Shown piece by piece: positions 1 through 7,410 of a DNA stretch of 11,842 nucleotides. Within the stretch, counting starts at the first letter, position 1. Each line of letters opens with the position of its first letter. The stretch spans positions 1-11,842 of the forward strand of contig CACYBJ010000313.1 of the NCBI GenBank assembly GCA_902772565.1. The letters run 5' to 3'. The notes beneath the pieces were generated by a model. That model worked only from the letters and a program-made list of their open reading frames with translations, made no database searches and had not been told where the DNA came from. The translations under genes were made by a program, and so were the position numbers. The stretch comes from an uncultured Lachnospiraceae bacterium (lineage in GTDB: Bacteria; Bacillota; Clostridia; Lachnospirales; Lachnospiraceae).

Positions 1-621
1 AATCGATCGACTTTCCAATATAACTTTTAGATTTTGAATTAAATCCTCGCCTTGAAAAATGTCCCGTGGAGAATACTGAATACTTCTTAAATACAAATCT
101 CTCCTAATCATTTTCCCTCCAGCGGAGGGAAGTATATTTCCACTATTCAAACCCGATAATGATTTGTCATATATATACCCAGACGCAATTACACTAATTT
201 CATTTTTCTCATAATAACCTTCCTCTATCAAATTCTTTTGCAAATATATTGAATTTGATCCAAAACTCTCCATATCGAAAAAGATAGCATCAGGTCGATA
301 AGCATTTACTATATCTAACAGTTCAGATAACGCATGTTCTGCCAAGAGATCATCGCCATCCAAATTAATTATATATTCTCCTTCTGCGTTGAGCGCCCCC
401 CTAAGTCGCGTTTTTGAAACGCCTTCGTTTTCCTTTGCAATTATTTTTATTCTATCATCATTTAAAGCAAAAGATCTGCATACTGATAATGAATCATCTG
501 TAGATCCATCGTCCACAAGAATAAGCTCAAAGCAATTGCAGTCCTGATTTAAAACACTCAAAATACATTCTTCGAGATATTCTGCTATATTGTATATTGG
601 AACGATTATGCTGAATAGCAT
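1..621 (-). CDS. Glycosyltransferase family 2 (GT-A fold), C-terminus beyond window
   Basis: This gene encodes a nucleotide-sugar-dependent inverting glycosyltransferase that would add one sugar to the lipid-linked repeat unit on the cytoplasmic face of the membrane. The 207 residues in view run without a stop to the window edge. Seen motifs are VPIYN (7-11), the nucleotide-binding DDGSTD (37-42), GVSKTR (67-72), the metal-binding DxD-like LDGDD (87-91) and GEDLI (191-195), where families of this fold place the catalytic base. The usual length is 300-350 residues, so roughly the last third is missing. The ATG at 621 has a full GGAGG (628-632) six bases upstream. It is the last gene of the visible operon, 102 bases after the polymerase. 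Its sugar specificity cannot be read from the sequence. A perfect 8-bp inverted repeat lies inside the gene at 113-131. Confidence 0.93.
   Translation of the reverse strand, partial: MLFSIIVPIYNIAEYLEECILSVLNQDCNCFELILVDDGSTDDSLSVCRSFALNDDRIKIIAKENEGVSKTRLRGALNAEGEYIINLDGDDLLAEHALSELLDIVNAYRPDAIFFDMESFGSNSIYLQKNLIEEGYYEKNEISVIASGYIYDKSLSGLNSGNILPSAGGKMIRRDLYLRSIQYSPRDIFQGEDLIQNLKVILESRSI
113..131. repeat. Perfect 8-bp inverted repeat with 3-base loop inside the GT2 gene
   Basis: TTCCCTCC and GGAGGGAA flank a three-base loop. On the coding strand the right arm supplies a strong SD-like GGAGGG four to five bases before an in-frame ATG (109-111, Met171 of the GT2). In RNA the arm could hide this internal start-like signal. 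It also encodes a conserved part of the enzyme (AGGKMIRRDLY), so a coding explanation is possible. Confidence 0.6.
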
Positions 622-723
622 TGATTTCCTCCAATTTTATTGAAACTTATTAATTTCTTTTCGTATATCCTCTATCATGCATACCTGTTACTGACCTCTC
701 AATCATGAGATACTGGGTGGTAC
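622..723. other. 102-base junction between polymerase and GT2 genes
   Basis: This is the loosest junction in the left half of the operon. It holds the GT2 ribosome-binding site and two tiny reading frames on the minus strand. One (650-727, 25 codons) starts with an ATGA overlap on the polymerase stop. The other (637-678) reads MIEDIRKEINKFQ and stops just before the GT2 SD, like the tail of a lost gene. Neither tiny frame has a convincing SD. A 5-bp hairpin (TCTCA/TGAGA, about 698-711) is too weak to be a terminator. Confidence 0.4.
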
Positions 724-2052
724 TCATAATTGAAGGTTCACAAATGAAACCTGTTCTTTTTTGAAAGAAAGATTTAACACATAGTAACAAAGCAATAGAT
801 GAAACGGCGGATCAAAGTACTGTAATTCACTCAAAAAAGCATACATTATTACAATACAAATCAATAGGGAATAGTTTATAATCGTTCGTTTTTCATTATT
901 CGAAGTATTATTCTTAGAAAATATATCATATAATATTTTAATTAGTAATAATCCACCAATAATTCCCAATTCATATAGGATATCTATATATGTATTATGC
1001 GTAACACGCCCTTCCAACATATAGAACAACATACTTCTACCAAAAATCAATACATCAATTCTTTCGAAAATATACTTTATGAAAAATGTCCAAATTTCAG
1101 TTCTGTTTGAGGTAACGCCAAACGAGCTTTCGGAAGTTCGACTGAACCTATCAAGAGTTCCAGAAAAAATAGAAATATATCCTGATACAACAAACACAAC
1201 AAGAGTAGCACCTATAATTACTGCTAGAAATGTCAAAAAATACTGTCTTCTTTCAAAATATGTTAATACCAAAAACATGAGCACGATGGCAAGCATTAAT
1301 AAGGCTGATTTGCTTCGAGTTATCGCGCAAAAATAAACCAAAGGCAGCATTATTATTCCACTACCCAAAGTTGATATATCATTTTTCCTCAAAAGAACTA
1401 TTACAAGCATCGCAGAAATGATTACATTGATTACATAATAATTCGGATCACCATATAGCCCTGAAAATCTCGTCTCATATATGCCATATCCTACATGTTC
1501 TTCTTTCATTTTAATAATCTCGCTAATCCTAAAGACGTTTGAATCGGCATATCGCATAATCGAAGAAACAATTACTCCAAATATAAATGCAAAAAAAAGT
1601 TTCTTATAGACCCTATTTAATTCAGCTTCACAAGCAAAATTCAAAATCAAAAGATAAACGATAATTTTTATAGTTGTTGTTATATCTAAGCCACCATGCA
1701 ATAGTTGTAGAAATACAACATAGAAGGCAAACACAAGTATCAACTTAGAATTATTATTTAGCTTCCATTTTCTTTTATAAATACATATGACCACAAATAA
1801 CAGCTCAATATATGTCATCAGCGAGGCACTACCTGCTGATGGCTTAAAAATATTTGCCATCGGCATTATAAACATCATCATTGTAACAAAATCATCTTCA
1901 GATGATGATCCCATATAAATCATCATTAACAAAGCGGCGACATACGAAAAAAAATTGTTATACGTCCCGAATAGAATTAGCAACGCAACAATTATGCAGT
2001 ATAGTATTAATCTAAAATTATTTTCTATTCTATATAACCTTATTAATCGCAT
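724..2052 (-). CDS. Wzy-like O-antigen/capsule polymerase (O-antigen ligase superfamily membrane protein)
   Basis: This is an integral membrane protein predicted to polymerise lipid-linked repeat units on the outer face of the cytoplasmic membrane. It has 442 residues, rich in hydrophobic segments (for example about 14-30, 36-48, 79-92, 103-118, 128-141, 152-166, 207-221, 231-244, 248-264, 269-290, 391-405). This matches the 10-12 helices usual for Wzy. Motifs of the Wzy/WaaL superfamily are visible: RFSGLYGDPNYY (195-206), TSNRTEIW (314-321) and THNTYIDILYELGIIGG (351-367), the last being the conserved HN...E.G..G block. Wzy is favoured over ligase because the gene sits among repeat-unit glycosyltransferases. 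An upstream TTG at 2073 is in frame, but ATG 2052 has AGGG nine bases upstream (2062-2065), while ATG 2061 abuts that site. The gene follows the GT4 gene after a short gap. The linkage it makes is not predictable. Confidence 0.85.
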   Translation of the reverse strand: MRLIRLYRIENNFRLILYCIIVALLILFGTYNNFFSYVAALLMMIYMGSSSEDDFVTMMMFIMPMANIFKPSAGSASLMTYIELLFVVICIYKRKWKLNNNSKLILVFAFYVVFLQLLHGGLDITTTIKIIVYLLILNFACEAELNRVYKKLFFAFIFGVIVSSIMRYADSNVFRISEIIKMKEEHVGYGIYETRFSGLYGDPNYYVINVIISAMLVIVLLRKNDISTLGSGIIMLPLVYFCAITRSKSALLMLAIVLMFLVLTYFERRQYFLTFLAVIIGATLVVFVVSGYISIFSGTLDRFSRTSESSFGVTSNRTEIWTFFIKYIFERIDVLIFGRSMLFYMLEGRVTHNTYIDILYELGIIGGLLLIKILYDIFSKNNTSNNEKRTIINYSLLICIVIMYAFLSELQYFDPPFHLLLCYYVLNLSFKKEQVSFVNLQL

Positions 2053-2061
2053 TTTTTCCAT

Positions 2062-2065
2062 CCCT
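2062..2065 (-). promoter_or_regulatory. SD that decides the polymerase start
   Basis: AGGG sits nine bases before ATG 2052. The alternative ATG 2061 would directly abut it, and TTG 2073 lies upstream of it. This favours the 442-residue product. Confidence 0.5.
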
Positions 2066-2078
2066 ATAATCAAATTGA

Positions 2079-3155
2079 TTACAAAGTATCAAGTATGTTT
2101 CTCCATTCCTTTACTATCTGGGCGCATGAATATTGCAATCTTTTTGAGATACAACTTGCAGACATATTCTTTCTCATCTCAATGCTTGAAATCAATAATC
2201 CAATCTTATCTGCCATTTCTCGCACATCATAAGGTGGAATTAAATACCCGGTTTTATCATTTTCTATTATTTCATTAGGCCCTGTTAATATATCAAATGA
2301 CACTTGTGGAATTCCACTTGCCGTAGCTTCAAGTAAGGTCATAGGGAATCCTTCAAACCTTGAAGTCATTACTAAAAGTGCATATTGAGAATATCGTTCA
2401 TACAGATCATCAACCCGCCCCCGCAGACTTAATTGATTAGATAAACCATATCTATCAATCTTATCCTGGATTAACTCTCGATTTTCCCCTTCACCGAATA
2501 TATCCCAAGTCCAATTTCTGTTATTCTTCAGCACAATATTAGCGACATCTACCAAAAGTTCAAAATTCTTTTGATGACACAACCTACCAACACTAATTAT
2601 CCTTGTGGAATTCTCATCATAGTTAACATTCTTTAACAAGCGATCATCAACCGGATTATAGATGGTTTTCACCTTTTCAACATGATATTTTTTGAAGTAC
2701 TGTTTTGTGTCTGCTTTTGTTAATGTAACAATCAAATCAGCTTTCTTGGCTCCAATTTTCCTGCAAAGTCCCTGCATTTTATGTTCTGAAGTGACGCTAA
2801 CATTAGAATGTTCCCAGCATATTAATTTCGTTCCTGTATGTTTTACAGCAAAAACACATATAGGATAATATATCTCACCTGCACATATCAATATATCGAT
2901 TTTATTTTCTGTAATGTATTTTTTAATTTTTTTGATAAGTGGAATAAATCTTTTATAGTTTGATTCTTGTTTTTCAAATAAAACGCTAGTTTTAACACTC
3001 TCCGGATAAGAATATCTAATATGATTGTTTTTCCAATTAGCTAAAACATGTATATCATAAGAATACCTGGATAGTGCATTTCCAAGTATCCAAGTAACAC
3101 GACTTATACCACCATTTCCTTGTATATCCCCAAGAAAAAAACATATCTTTTTCAT
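2079..3155 (-). CDS. Glycosyltransferase family 4 (GT-B fold)
   Basis: This encodes a retaining GT-B glycosyltransferase expected to extend the lipid-linked oligosaccharide in the cytoplasm. It has 358 residues, a normal length. The N-terminal domain starts with a short beta strand and a glycine-rich loop (KKICFFLGDIQGNGGISRV, 2-20), where the acceptor side of this fold lies. The C-terminal GT4 domain carries VGRLCHQKNF (189-198) and a canonical EX7E pair, E268 and E276, in FEGFPMTLLEATASG (267-281), which binds the donor nucleotide sugar. A GTG at 3164 is in frame, but ATG 3155 is preferred because AAGG (3164-3167) lies eight bases upstream of it and the GTG overlaps that SD. The gene begins 13 bases after its upstream neighbour stops and ends just before the polymerase. 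Donor and linkage are unknown. Confidence 0.92.
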   Translation of the reverse strand: MKKICFFLGDIQGNGGISRVTWILGNALSRYSYDIHVLANWKNNHIRYSYPESVKTSVLFEKQESNYKRFIPLIKKIKKYITENKIDILICAGEIYYPICVFAVKHTGTKLICWEHSNVSVTSEHKMQGLCRKIGAKKADLIVTLTKADTKQYFKKYHVEKVKTIYNPVDDRLLKNVNYDENSTRIISVGRLCHQKNFELLVDVANIVLKNNRNWTWDIFGEGENRELIQDKIDRYGLSNQLSLRGRVDDLYERYSQYALLVMTSRFEGFPMTLLEATASGIPQVSFDILTGPNEIIENDKTGYLIPPYDVREMADKIGLLISSIEMRKNMSASCISKRLQYSCAQIVKEWRNILDTL

Positions 3156-3163
3156 TATTGCCA

Positions 3164-3167
3164 CCTT
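3164..3167 (-). promoter_or_regulatory. SD that decides the GT4 start at 3155
   Basis: AAGG lies eight bases before ATG 3155 within the 13-base intergenic gap. The in-frame GTG at 3164 overlaps this site and so is a poor start. Confidence 0.5.
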
Positions 3168-3168
3168 A

Positions 3169-4329
3169 TCAGTTTAATTCTATTGCTTTCGCTGCAATAT
3201 TAGAATAAAGAAATGGGTTTACATTATCTCTCTTCGCAGATTCTTTCATAGAATTAAGTTTACTATTATCATGTATAAACTCTTCAATAATTCCTTTAAT
3301 CTCTTCAGCACTGTTGCTATATAAAAAAATACAATTTCCACCCATATCTATATGCGTTGTTCCTTCCCAATACTTTACAATCAACGGTATCCCTTGACCA
3401 GCTACTTGTTCCCAAAAAACGGAGTGTCTACCCGGAAAGCACGCAATATCACTTGCACCAAACAAATCGTATGATTCATCTGTATTTTGCCATCCTATAT
3501 ATTTCACCTTATTTGTACATCTCCTATCTACCTCTTCCTTTAATTCCTTTGTTACAGAACCAAATACAAGAAGTTTGACATTAGGATTTGAAACACTATT
3601 TACAGCGTCCATCAATAATAGAGTCTGTTTTTTAAATGCATCAATTTTCCCCCCAGTAAGAATTAATATATCTCTCTCATTCACTTCGTATCTATTTCGA
3701 ATATCATCTCTAACCGTTTTCCTTCCTGCTTTTTCAACCAGATCATCATCCGCTCCCATAACTAATAATTCGCATTTTTCTTTTGGTAAACCATAAATAT
3801 TTATCAAAAAGTCAACTCTGGCAGGAAGAACTCCATAGAACTTCTTTACATAAGGCTGAAACTTCCGCGCCATATGTTTCCAGATAATCTTGTGAAGAAT
3901 TGTTTTTGAAATCCAGTTTGTCGCACTATTAGAAAAATCAGCGTGATTATCCACGTAGCAACGAACTTCTTTATGCTCTTTTAAATACTTAACAACTTCA
4001 CTCGCACATATGAACTGACAATTATGTACAAAAATAATATCAGGATTTATATCACATATTTTCTGATATAACCCGTAATAATTCTTAAATTTCTTTGCAA
4101 GGCGAATATTCCCCTTTAAATTCAATCGACAAACAGGAATATCATAGTCTCCAATATACTCTTTACCCTTTGAAAACCACTTGGTATTTCCGTTCTCATC
4201 AAAAACATCCAACCCTGCAATCACATATACATCATGTCCCATCTTCTTGTGAAACTTTGGAAGCATGTTTTCCTGGTACGAATAGCCATCCGGGTAAAAA
4301 GCTCCTAAACATATGTGCAAAACCTTCAT
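3169..4329 (-). CDS. Glycosyltransferase, GT4-like GT-B, non-canonical donor motif
   Basis: The product is a 386-residue GT-B-type glycosyltransferase, probably cytoplasmic and acting on the lipid-linked oligosaccharide. The N-terminal domain shows MKVLHICLGAFYPDGYSYQE and a DNHADFSNSA segment (127-136). The C-terminal domain has TGGKIDAFKKQ (225-235), taking the place of the usual GR..K.K donor-phosphate loop, and CFPGRHSVFWEQVAGQG (297-313). The second glutamate of EX7E is there (E307), but the position eight residues before it is proline (P299), not glutamate, so the donor site is atypical. The start ATG (4327-4329) overlaps the upstream stop as TAATG, with AGGAG about 11 bases upstream. 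This arrangement implies translational coupling. Specificity is unknown. An inactive or divergent enzyme is possible but less likely, since the fold and the rest of the motif are intact. Confidence 0.87.
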   Translation of the reverse strand: MKVLHICLGAFYPDGYSYQENMLPKFHKKMGHDVYVIAGLDVFDENGNTKWFSKGKEYIGDYDIPVCRLNLKGNIRLAKKFKNYYGLYQKICDINPDIIFVHNCQFICASEVVKYLKEHKEVRCYVDNHADFSNSATNWISKTILHKIIWKHMARKFQPYVKKFYGVLPARVDFLINIYGLPKEKCELLVMGADDDLVEKAGRKTVRDDIRNRYEVNERDILILTGGKIDAFKKQTLLLMDAVNSVSNPNVKLLVFGSVTKELKEEVDRRCTNKVKYIGWQNTDESYDLFGASDIACFPGRHSVFWEQVAGQGIPLIVKYWEGTTHIDMGGNCIFLYSNSAEEIKGIIEEFIHDNSKLNSMKESAKRDNVNPFLYSNIAAKAIELN

Positions 4330-4973
4330 TACACTCGATTCTCCTGAAAACTACTGTTTTCCACTAAACATTCTACATCAGAGAACAATGGAGCAATCGC
4401 TGTAATCTTATCGTCCGACCACTTCCACCATTTCTTATTCTCTAGAAGCGTAATGGTTTTCTTATCAAATCTGTATCGAATCACATGTGCTGGGATTCCG
4501 CCTACGATCGCATACGGTGGGACATCCTTTGTTACAACTGCGCCAGCTGCAACAATCGCTCCATCTCCAACAATTATTCCACTCTTAATTTTTACCCCCG
4601 TACCTATCCAAACATCATTACCTATATGCGTTAGTGGACAATCTTCGTATGGTATTTTCGAAAAATTCTTATGTAGATAATTAGAACCTGACAGAAAAAC
4701 TGGGGATGTTGAAACCATATTTGTTGGATGAGAAGGCATACCAATATTACAATCTTCAGAAATCGAGCAAAATGAGCCTATTTCAGTACATTGAAGTAGC
4801 GAATTCCGTCCAATGTATGTATACCTTCCGACTGAAGAATTATATATTCTGACGTTTTGCCTTATGGATGATAGTTTATCAATAGATGAGTTTACTACTG
4901 TTGATGAACAACATATTCTTCTGTTGAATACACTCAGCATCTTGTTTTTTATAGCATCTATTAAGGCATTCAT
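4329..4973 (-). CDS. CatB/VatD-like hexapeptide-repeat acetyltransferase
   Basis: This is a left-handed beta-helix acyltransferase that most likely puts an acetyl group from acetyl-CoA on a sugar hydroxyl or amine of the repeat unit. It has 214 residues. Hexapeptide repeats run through about 39-75 and 116-160. The loop GMPSHPTNMVSTSPVF (78-93) carries the catalytic-type histidine H82. The typical C-terminal block DVWIGTGVKIKSG...VVTKDVPPYAIVGGIPAHVI (120-165) places it with the xenobiotic/CatB group. The start is ATG 4973, which overlaps the upstream glycosyltransferase stop as ATGA and has GGAG (4982-4985) eight bases upstream. A longer frame begins at 5012 inside the neighbour, but its extra residues look unlike the family. 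Its place between glycosyltransferases suggests O- or N-acetylation of a later sugar, not the first one. The target is inferred. Confidence 0.88.
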   Translation of the reverse strand: MNALIDAIKNKMLSVFNRRICCSSTVVNSSIDKLSSIRQNVRIYNSSVGRYTYIGRNSLLQCTEIGSFCSISEDCNIGMPSHPTNMVSTSPVFLSGSNYLHKNFSKIPYEDCPLTHIGNDVWIGTGVKIKSGIIVGDGAIVAAGAVVTKDVPPYAIVGGIPAHVIRYRFDKKTITLLENKKWWKWSDDKITAIAPLFSDVECLVENSSFQENRV

Positions 4974-6193
4974 ATTCTTGACTCCATTGCAGAAATATAC
5001 TGACCGACACACACTTCTTTATTCAGCGATATTTCTAAATACTGACGTCCATTACAACCATACTCATCATTAATGCTATTGTATAATATGTTTATATTTT
5101 TAATAAGGCCCTCTTTGCTACCAGCATCAGAATGCATTCCACATCCAATTTGATCAATCAATTTACTAAGTTCACTGTTTTCGTCAAAGGAAGCCAAGAC
5201 TGGTTTTCCCGCCGCCATAATGCTCCACGTCTTACTCGGTACAGAATTATTACCCACACCCGGTTTACTAATTATAAGCCCCACATCGCCAAGACTAAAA
5301 ACATGTGCGATGTCTTTGTAAGGTTGGAATGGAAGAAGAATCACATTTTCGATTTTCTCCTCAGAAACACGATTCTGAACTCTTTCCTTGTCAGCGCCAT
5401 CTCCAATAATTATGAACGCAAGATTTGGCATCTCTTCTTTCAATTCTTTTGCTGCATCAAGCAATAAATCCATATTCTGAGTAAAGCCAACATTCCCACA
5501 ATAGGTAACATAAAACTTGTTAGGATCCAGATTATATCGCTTAATCAGAACATTATCCTTCCTCTCAACTGGATGTACACCACTAATATCAGCCCAATTT
5601 GGTACAACAACTATCTTTTTCTCAGGAACTCCTTTAGCTTTGATATTCTTCTTAAAATCCTCTGAGATTACTATTATTTTTTTAGCATGTCTATATGAAT
5701 AGTTTTCAATTATTCTGCCGATTTTCCAAATTAGACTTCCTTCTGATGTCATACCTGTATTTACAAGAGAGTCTGGGAATATGTCTTGCAAATTATAAAC
5801 AACGGGAATATGCTTTATTGTTCCTATGATACCCGCCATCATCCCCTGTGTTGGAGGGGTGCTCTGTACAAAAATGACATCGGCTTTAGTTCCTATGCCC
5901 TTACATATAAATGCAAAATTAATGAGTAGGTACCGCACAGCACGAAGGAAACTATTTTTTCCCTCTCGATACATTGCAATTCGATGTATCGTTAATTTGC
6001 CACCGTATTTCTTTTCAACCTTTTTCTTCTTGTATTTTTTCCTTACACTCTTACTAATTCCCCTGGTCGGCATTGGCACATACACATCGAGAGTATGCCC
6101 TGCATCGACAATGCCTTTATAGATATCTTCTGTAAGATACATGCTGGCTGCTATCTCTGGTGTATAATAACCGCTATATGCCAATACCCTCAT
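4970..6193 (-). CDS. WbuB-like glycosyltransferase family 4
   Basis: This 407-residue GT-B glycosyltransferase resembles the WbuB/WcaI group, known for transferring amino- or deoxy-sugars to the first lipid-linked sugar. Seen features are the N-terminal RVLAYSGYYTPEIAAS (2-17), QSTPPTQG (110-117), LQDIFPDS (135-142), the donor-loop CGNVGFTQN (232-240) and the PGVGNNSVPSKTWSIMAAGKP block (311-331), which replaces the classical EX7E and is typical of this group. A polybasic stretch, KSVRKKYKKKKVEKKYGGK (48-66), could bind anionic membrane lipid. An in-frame TTG at 6199 gives two extra residues, but ATG 6193 has GAGG (6201-6204) seven bases upstream and is preferred. The start lies two bases after the ATP-grasp stop, and the end overlaps the acetyltransferase start by ATGA. 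It is the first glycosyltransferase after the initiating enzymes, so it likely adds sugar two. Confidence 0.92.
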   Translation of the reverse strand: MRVLAYSGYYTPEIAASMYLTEDIYKGIVDAGHTLDVYVPMPTRGISKSVRKKYKKKKVEKKYGGKLTIHRIAMYREGKNSFLRAVRYLLINFAFICKGIGTKADVIFVQSTPPTQGMMAGIIGTIKHIPVVYNLQDIFPDSLVNTGMTSEGSLIWKIGRIIENYSYRHAKKIIVISEDFKKNIKAKGVPEKKIVVVPNWADISGVHPVERKDNVLIKRYNLDPNKFYVTYCGNVGFTQNMDLLLDAAKELKEEMPNLAFIIIGDGADKERVQNRVSEEKIENVILLPFQPYKDIAHVFSLGDVGLIISKPGVGNNSVPSKTWSIMAAGKPVLASFDENSELSKLIDQIGCGMHSDAGSKEGLIKNINILYNSINDEYGCNGRQYLEISLNKEVCVGQYISAMESRI

Positions 6194-6195
6194 CT

Positions 6196-7392
6196 TCAAA
6201 CCTCAACTCTAATCAATTTTACACCATTTTCAGCAATTGTTACAGCTTTCTCAGCGTCCTCAGCCTGTGCGATCACAAATCCAGTCCTATCTACACTACT
6301 CTTAATCTCACCGACTTGTTCGCCAACACCATGAACTATAGAAACCTGCTTAACCCCTTCAATCCTCTCGGCATTCTCAACACCACTTATGCCCTTCACA
6401 ACACCAGTTCCGGTTTTCAGATATCTTATTGCAGCGCCTTTGTTCCACTTAGCTACCAGATCAGGCTTTTCTCCTAGAGCAATGCGGATGCTACACTCAA
6501 CCATATTGACACCTGTGGATAGCGGAACAAGGTGCGTGGTAATACAGTCTCCGCCTAATCTCGCCCCTAGTTCAACAATCTTCGGTCCATCCTTGGTAAC
6601 CTTGATTTCAGTATGAGAAGGTCCGTTCGTTATTCCTATGGCTTTGTTTGCCGCAATAGCCACCTGCCTGATTCGTTCCTTCGTTTCCTCACTCAACCGA
6701 CTAGGTTGACTATGGCCCATCTCCACAAAGTAAGGCGCACCTGTAGTCAACTTATCTGTAATCTGGATGACATTAACATCTCCATCCACGGCAAGCGTCT
6801 CTACGCTGACCTCCGGTCCTTCCATAAATTCTTCAACAATAATTTCACCGCCACGGGAGTACTGAACCGTATAGTCATAAGCTATATTCAAATCAGAATC
6901 ATCTTTTAGAAGATCCACACCGCGGCTTCCGGAGTTATCAGCAGGCTTGACAATGCACTTGTATCCAGCATTTCTTACCTTCTGAACTGCCTTCTTAAAT
7001 TCATCCTTGTCTTTCACTCGGAAGTAAAGGGGCACAGGAACCTCAGCTTCTCTCAGCGCATCACGCATAAATGCCTTGTTAGTAGCCTTGAGAGCCGTGT
7101 CTTCACTAATTCCAACCAACCCCATCTCATGGCTTATGACGGCCACGGATTGCATGGGCATATCAGACGCAAGAGTCATAATACCGTTAATTTGATGTCT
7201 ATTAGCGGCCTCAAGTATACCTGACGTATCTATAGTACTGATTACTTCTTTTACAACTCCCGGGACCTTGAAACCTATCGCTTCCGGATTCATATCCACG
7301 GCAATAACCTCAAGTCCCATCTCTATTCCTTTTTCAATAGCTGGGAGTTGTAAAATACTTGCGCCGAGTATCATTATTTTTTTTTTGTTCAT
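6196..7392 (-). CDS. ATP-grasp ligase (carboxylate-amine ligase, L-amino-acid-ligase-like)
   Basis: ATP-grasp enzymes activate a carboxylate as acyl phosphate and join it to an amine or thiol. Numbered from the first ATG (399 residues), the order is a preATP-grasp Rossmann-like domain (5-100, KKIMILGASILQLPAIEKG), the ATP-binding loop VKPADNSGSRGV (149-160), EEFMEGPEVSVE (188-199) holding the adenine-hinge and metal-side glutamates, HTEIK (261-265) and VELGARLGGD (274-283) at the Mg site. The C-terminal tail resembles that of L-amino-acid ligases and carbamoyl-phosphate-synthase-like proteins. Two ATGs stand in tandem (7395, 7392). The second has AAGGA (7398-7402) at five bases and is chosen. 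The neighbours make and transfer a 4-amino sugar, so an amide-forming role on that amine is the best inference. Its base composition is intermediate (one row 43% GC). The substrate is unknown; purine or peptide ligases are less likely here. Confidence 0.85.
   Translation of the reverse strand: MNKKKIMILGASILQLPAIEKGIEMGLEVIAVDMNPEAIGFKVPGVVKEVISTIDTSGILEAANRHQINGIMTLASDMPMQSVAVISHEMGLVGISEDTALKATNKAFMRDALREAEVPVPLYFRVKDKDEFKKAVQKVRNAGYKCIVKPADNSGSRGVDLLKDDSDLNIAYDYTVQYSRGGEIIVEEFMEGPEVSVETLAVDGDVNVIQITDKLTTGAPYFVEMGHSQPSRLSEETKERIRQVAIAANKAIGITNGPSHTEIKVTKDGPKIVELGARLGGDCITTHLVPLSTGVNMVECSIRIALGEKPDLVAKWNKGAAIRYLKTGTGVVKGISGVENAERIEGVKQVSIVHGVGEQVGEIKSSVDRTGFVIAQAEDAEKAVTIAENGVKLIRVEV
6201..6204 (-). 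promoter_or_regulatory. SD that decides the WbuB-like start
   Basis: GAGG, seven bases before ATG 6193, is embedded in the last codons of the ATP-grasp gene. The alternative TTG 6199 lies only one base after it. Confidence 0.55.
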
Positions 7393-7410
7393 CATTATCC
7401 TTACAATTTT

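Noticed and set aside
698..711. Small hairpin TCTCA/TGAGA after the polymerase gene.
   Set aside because: Five pairs and no T tract; not a terminator.
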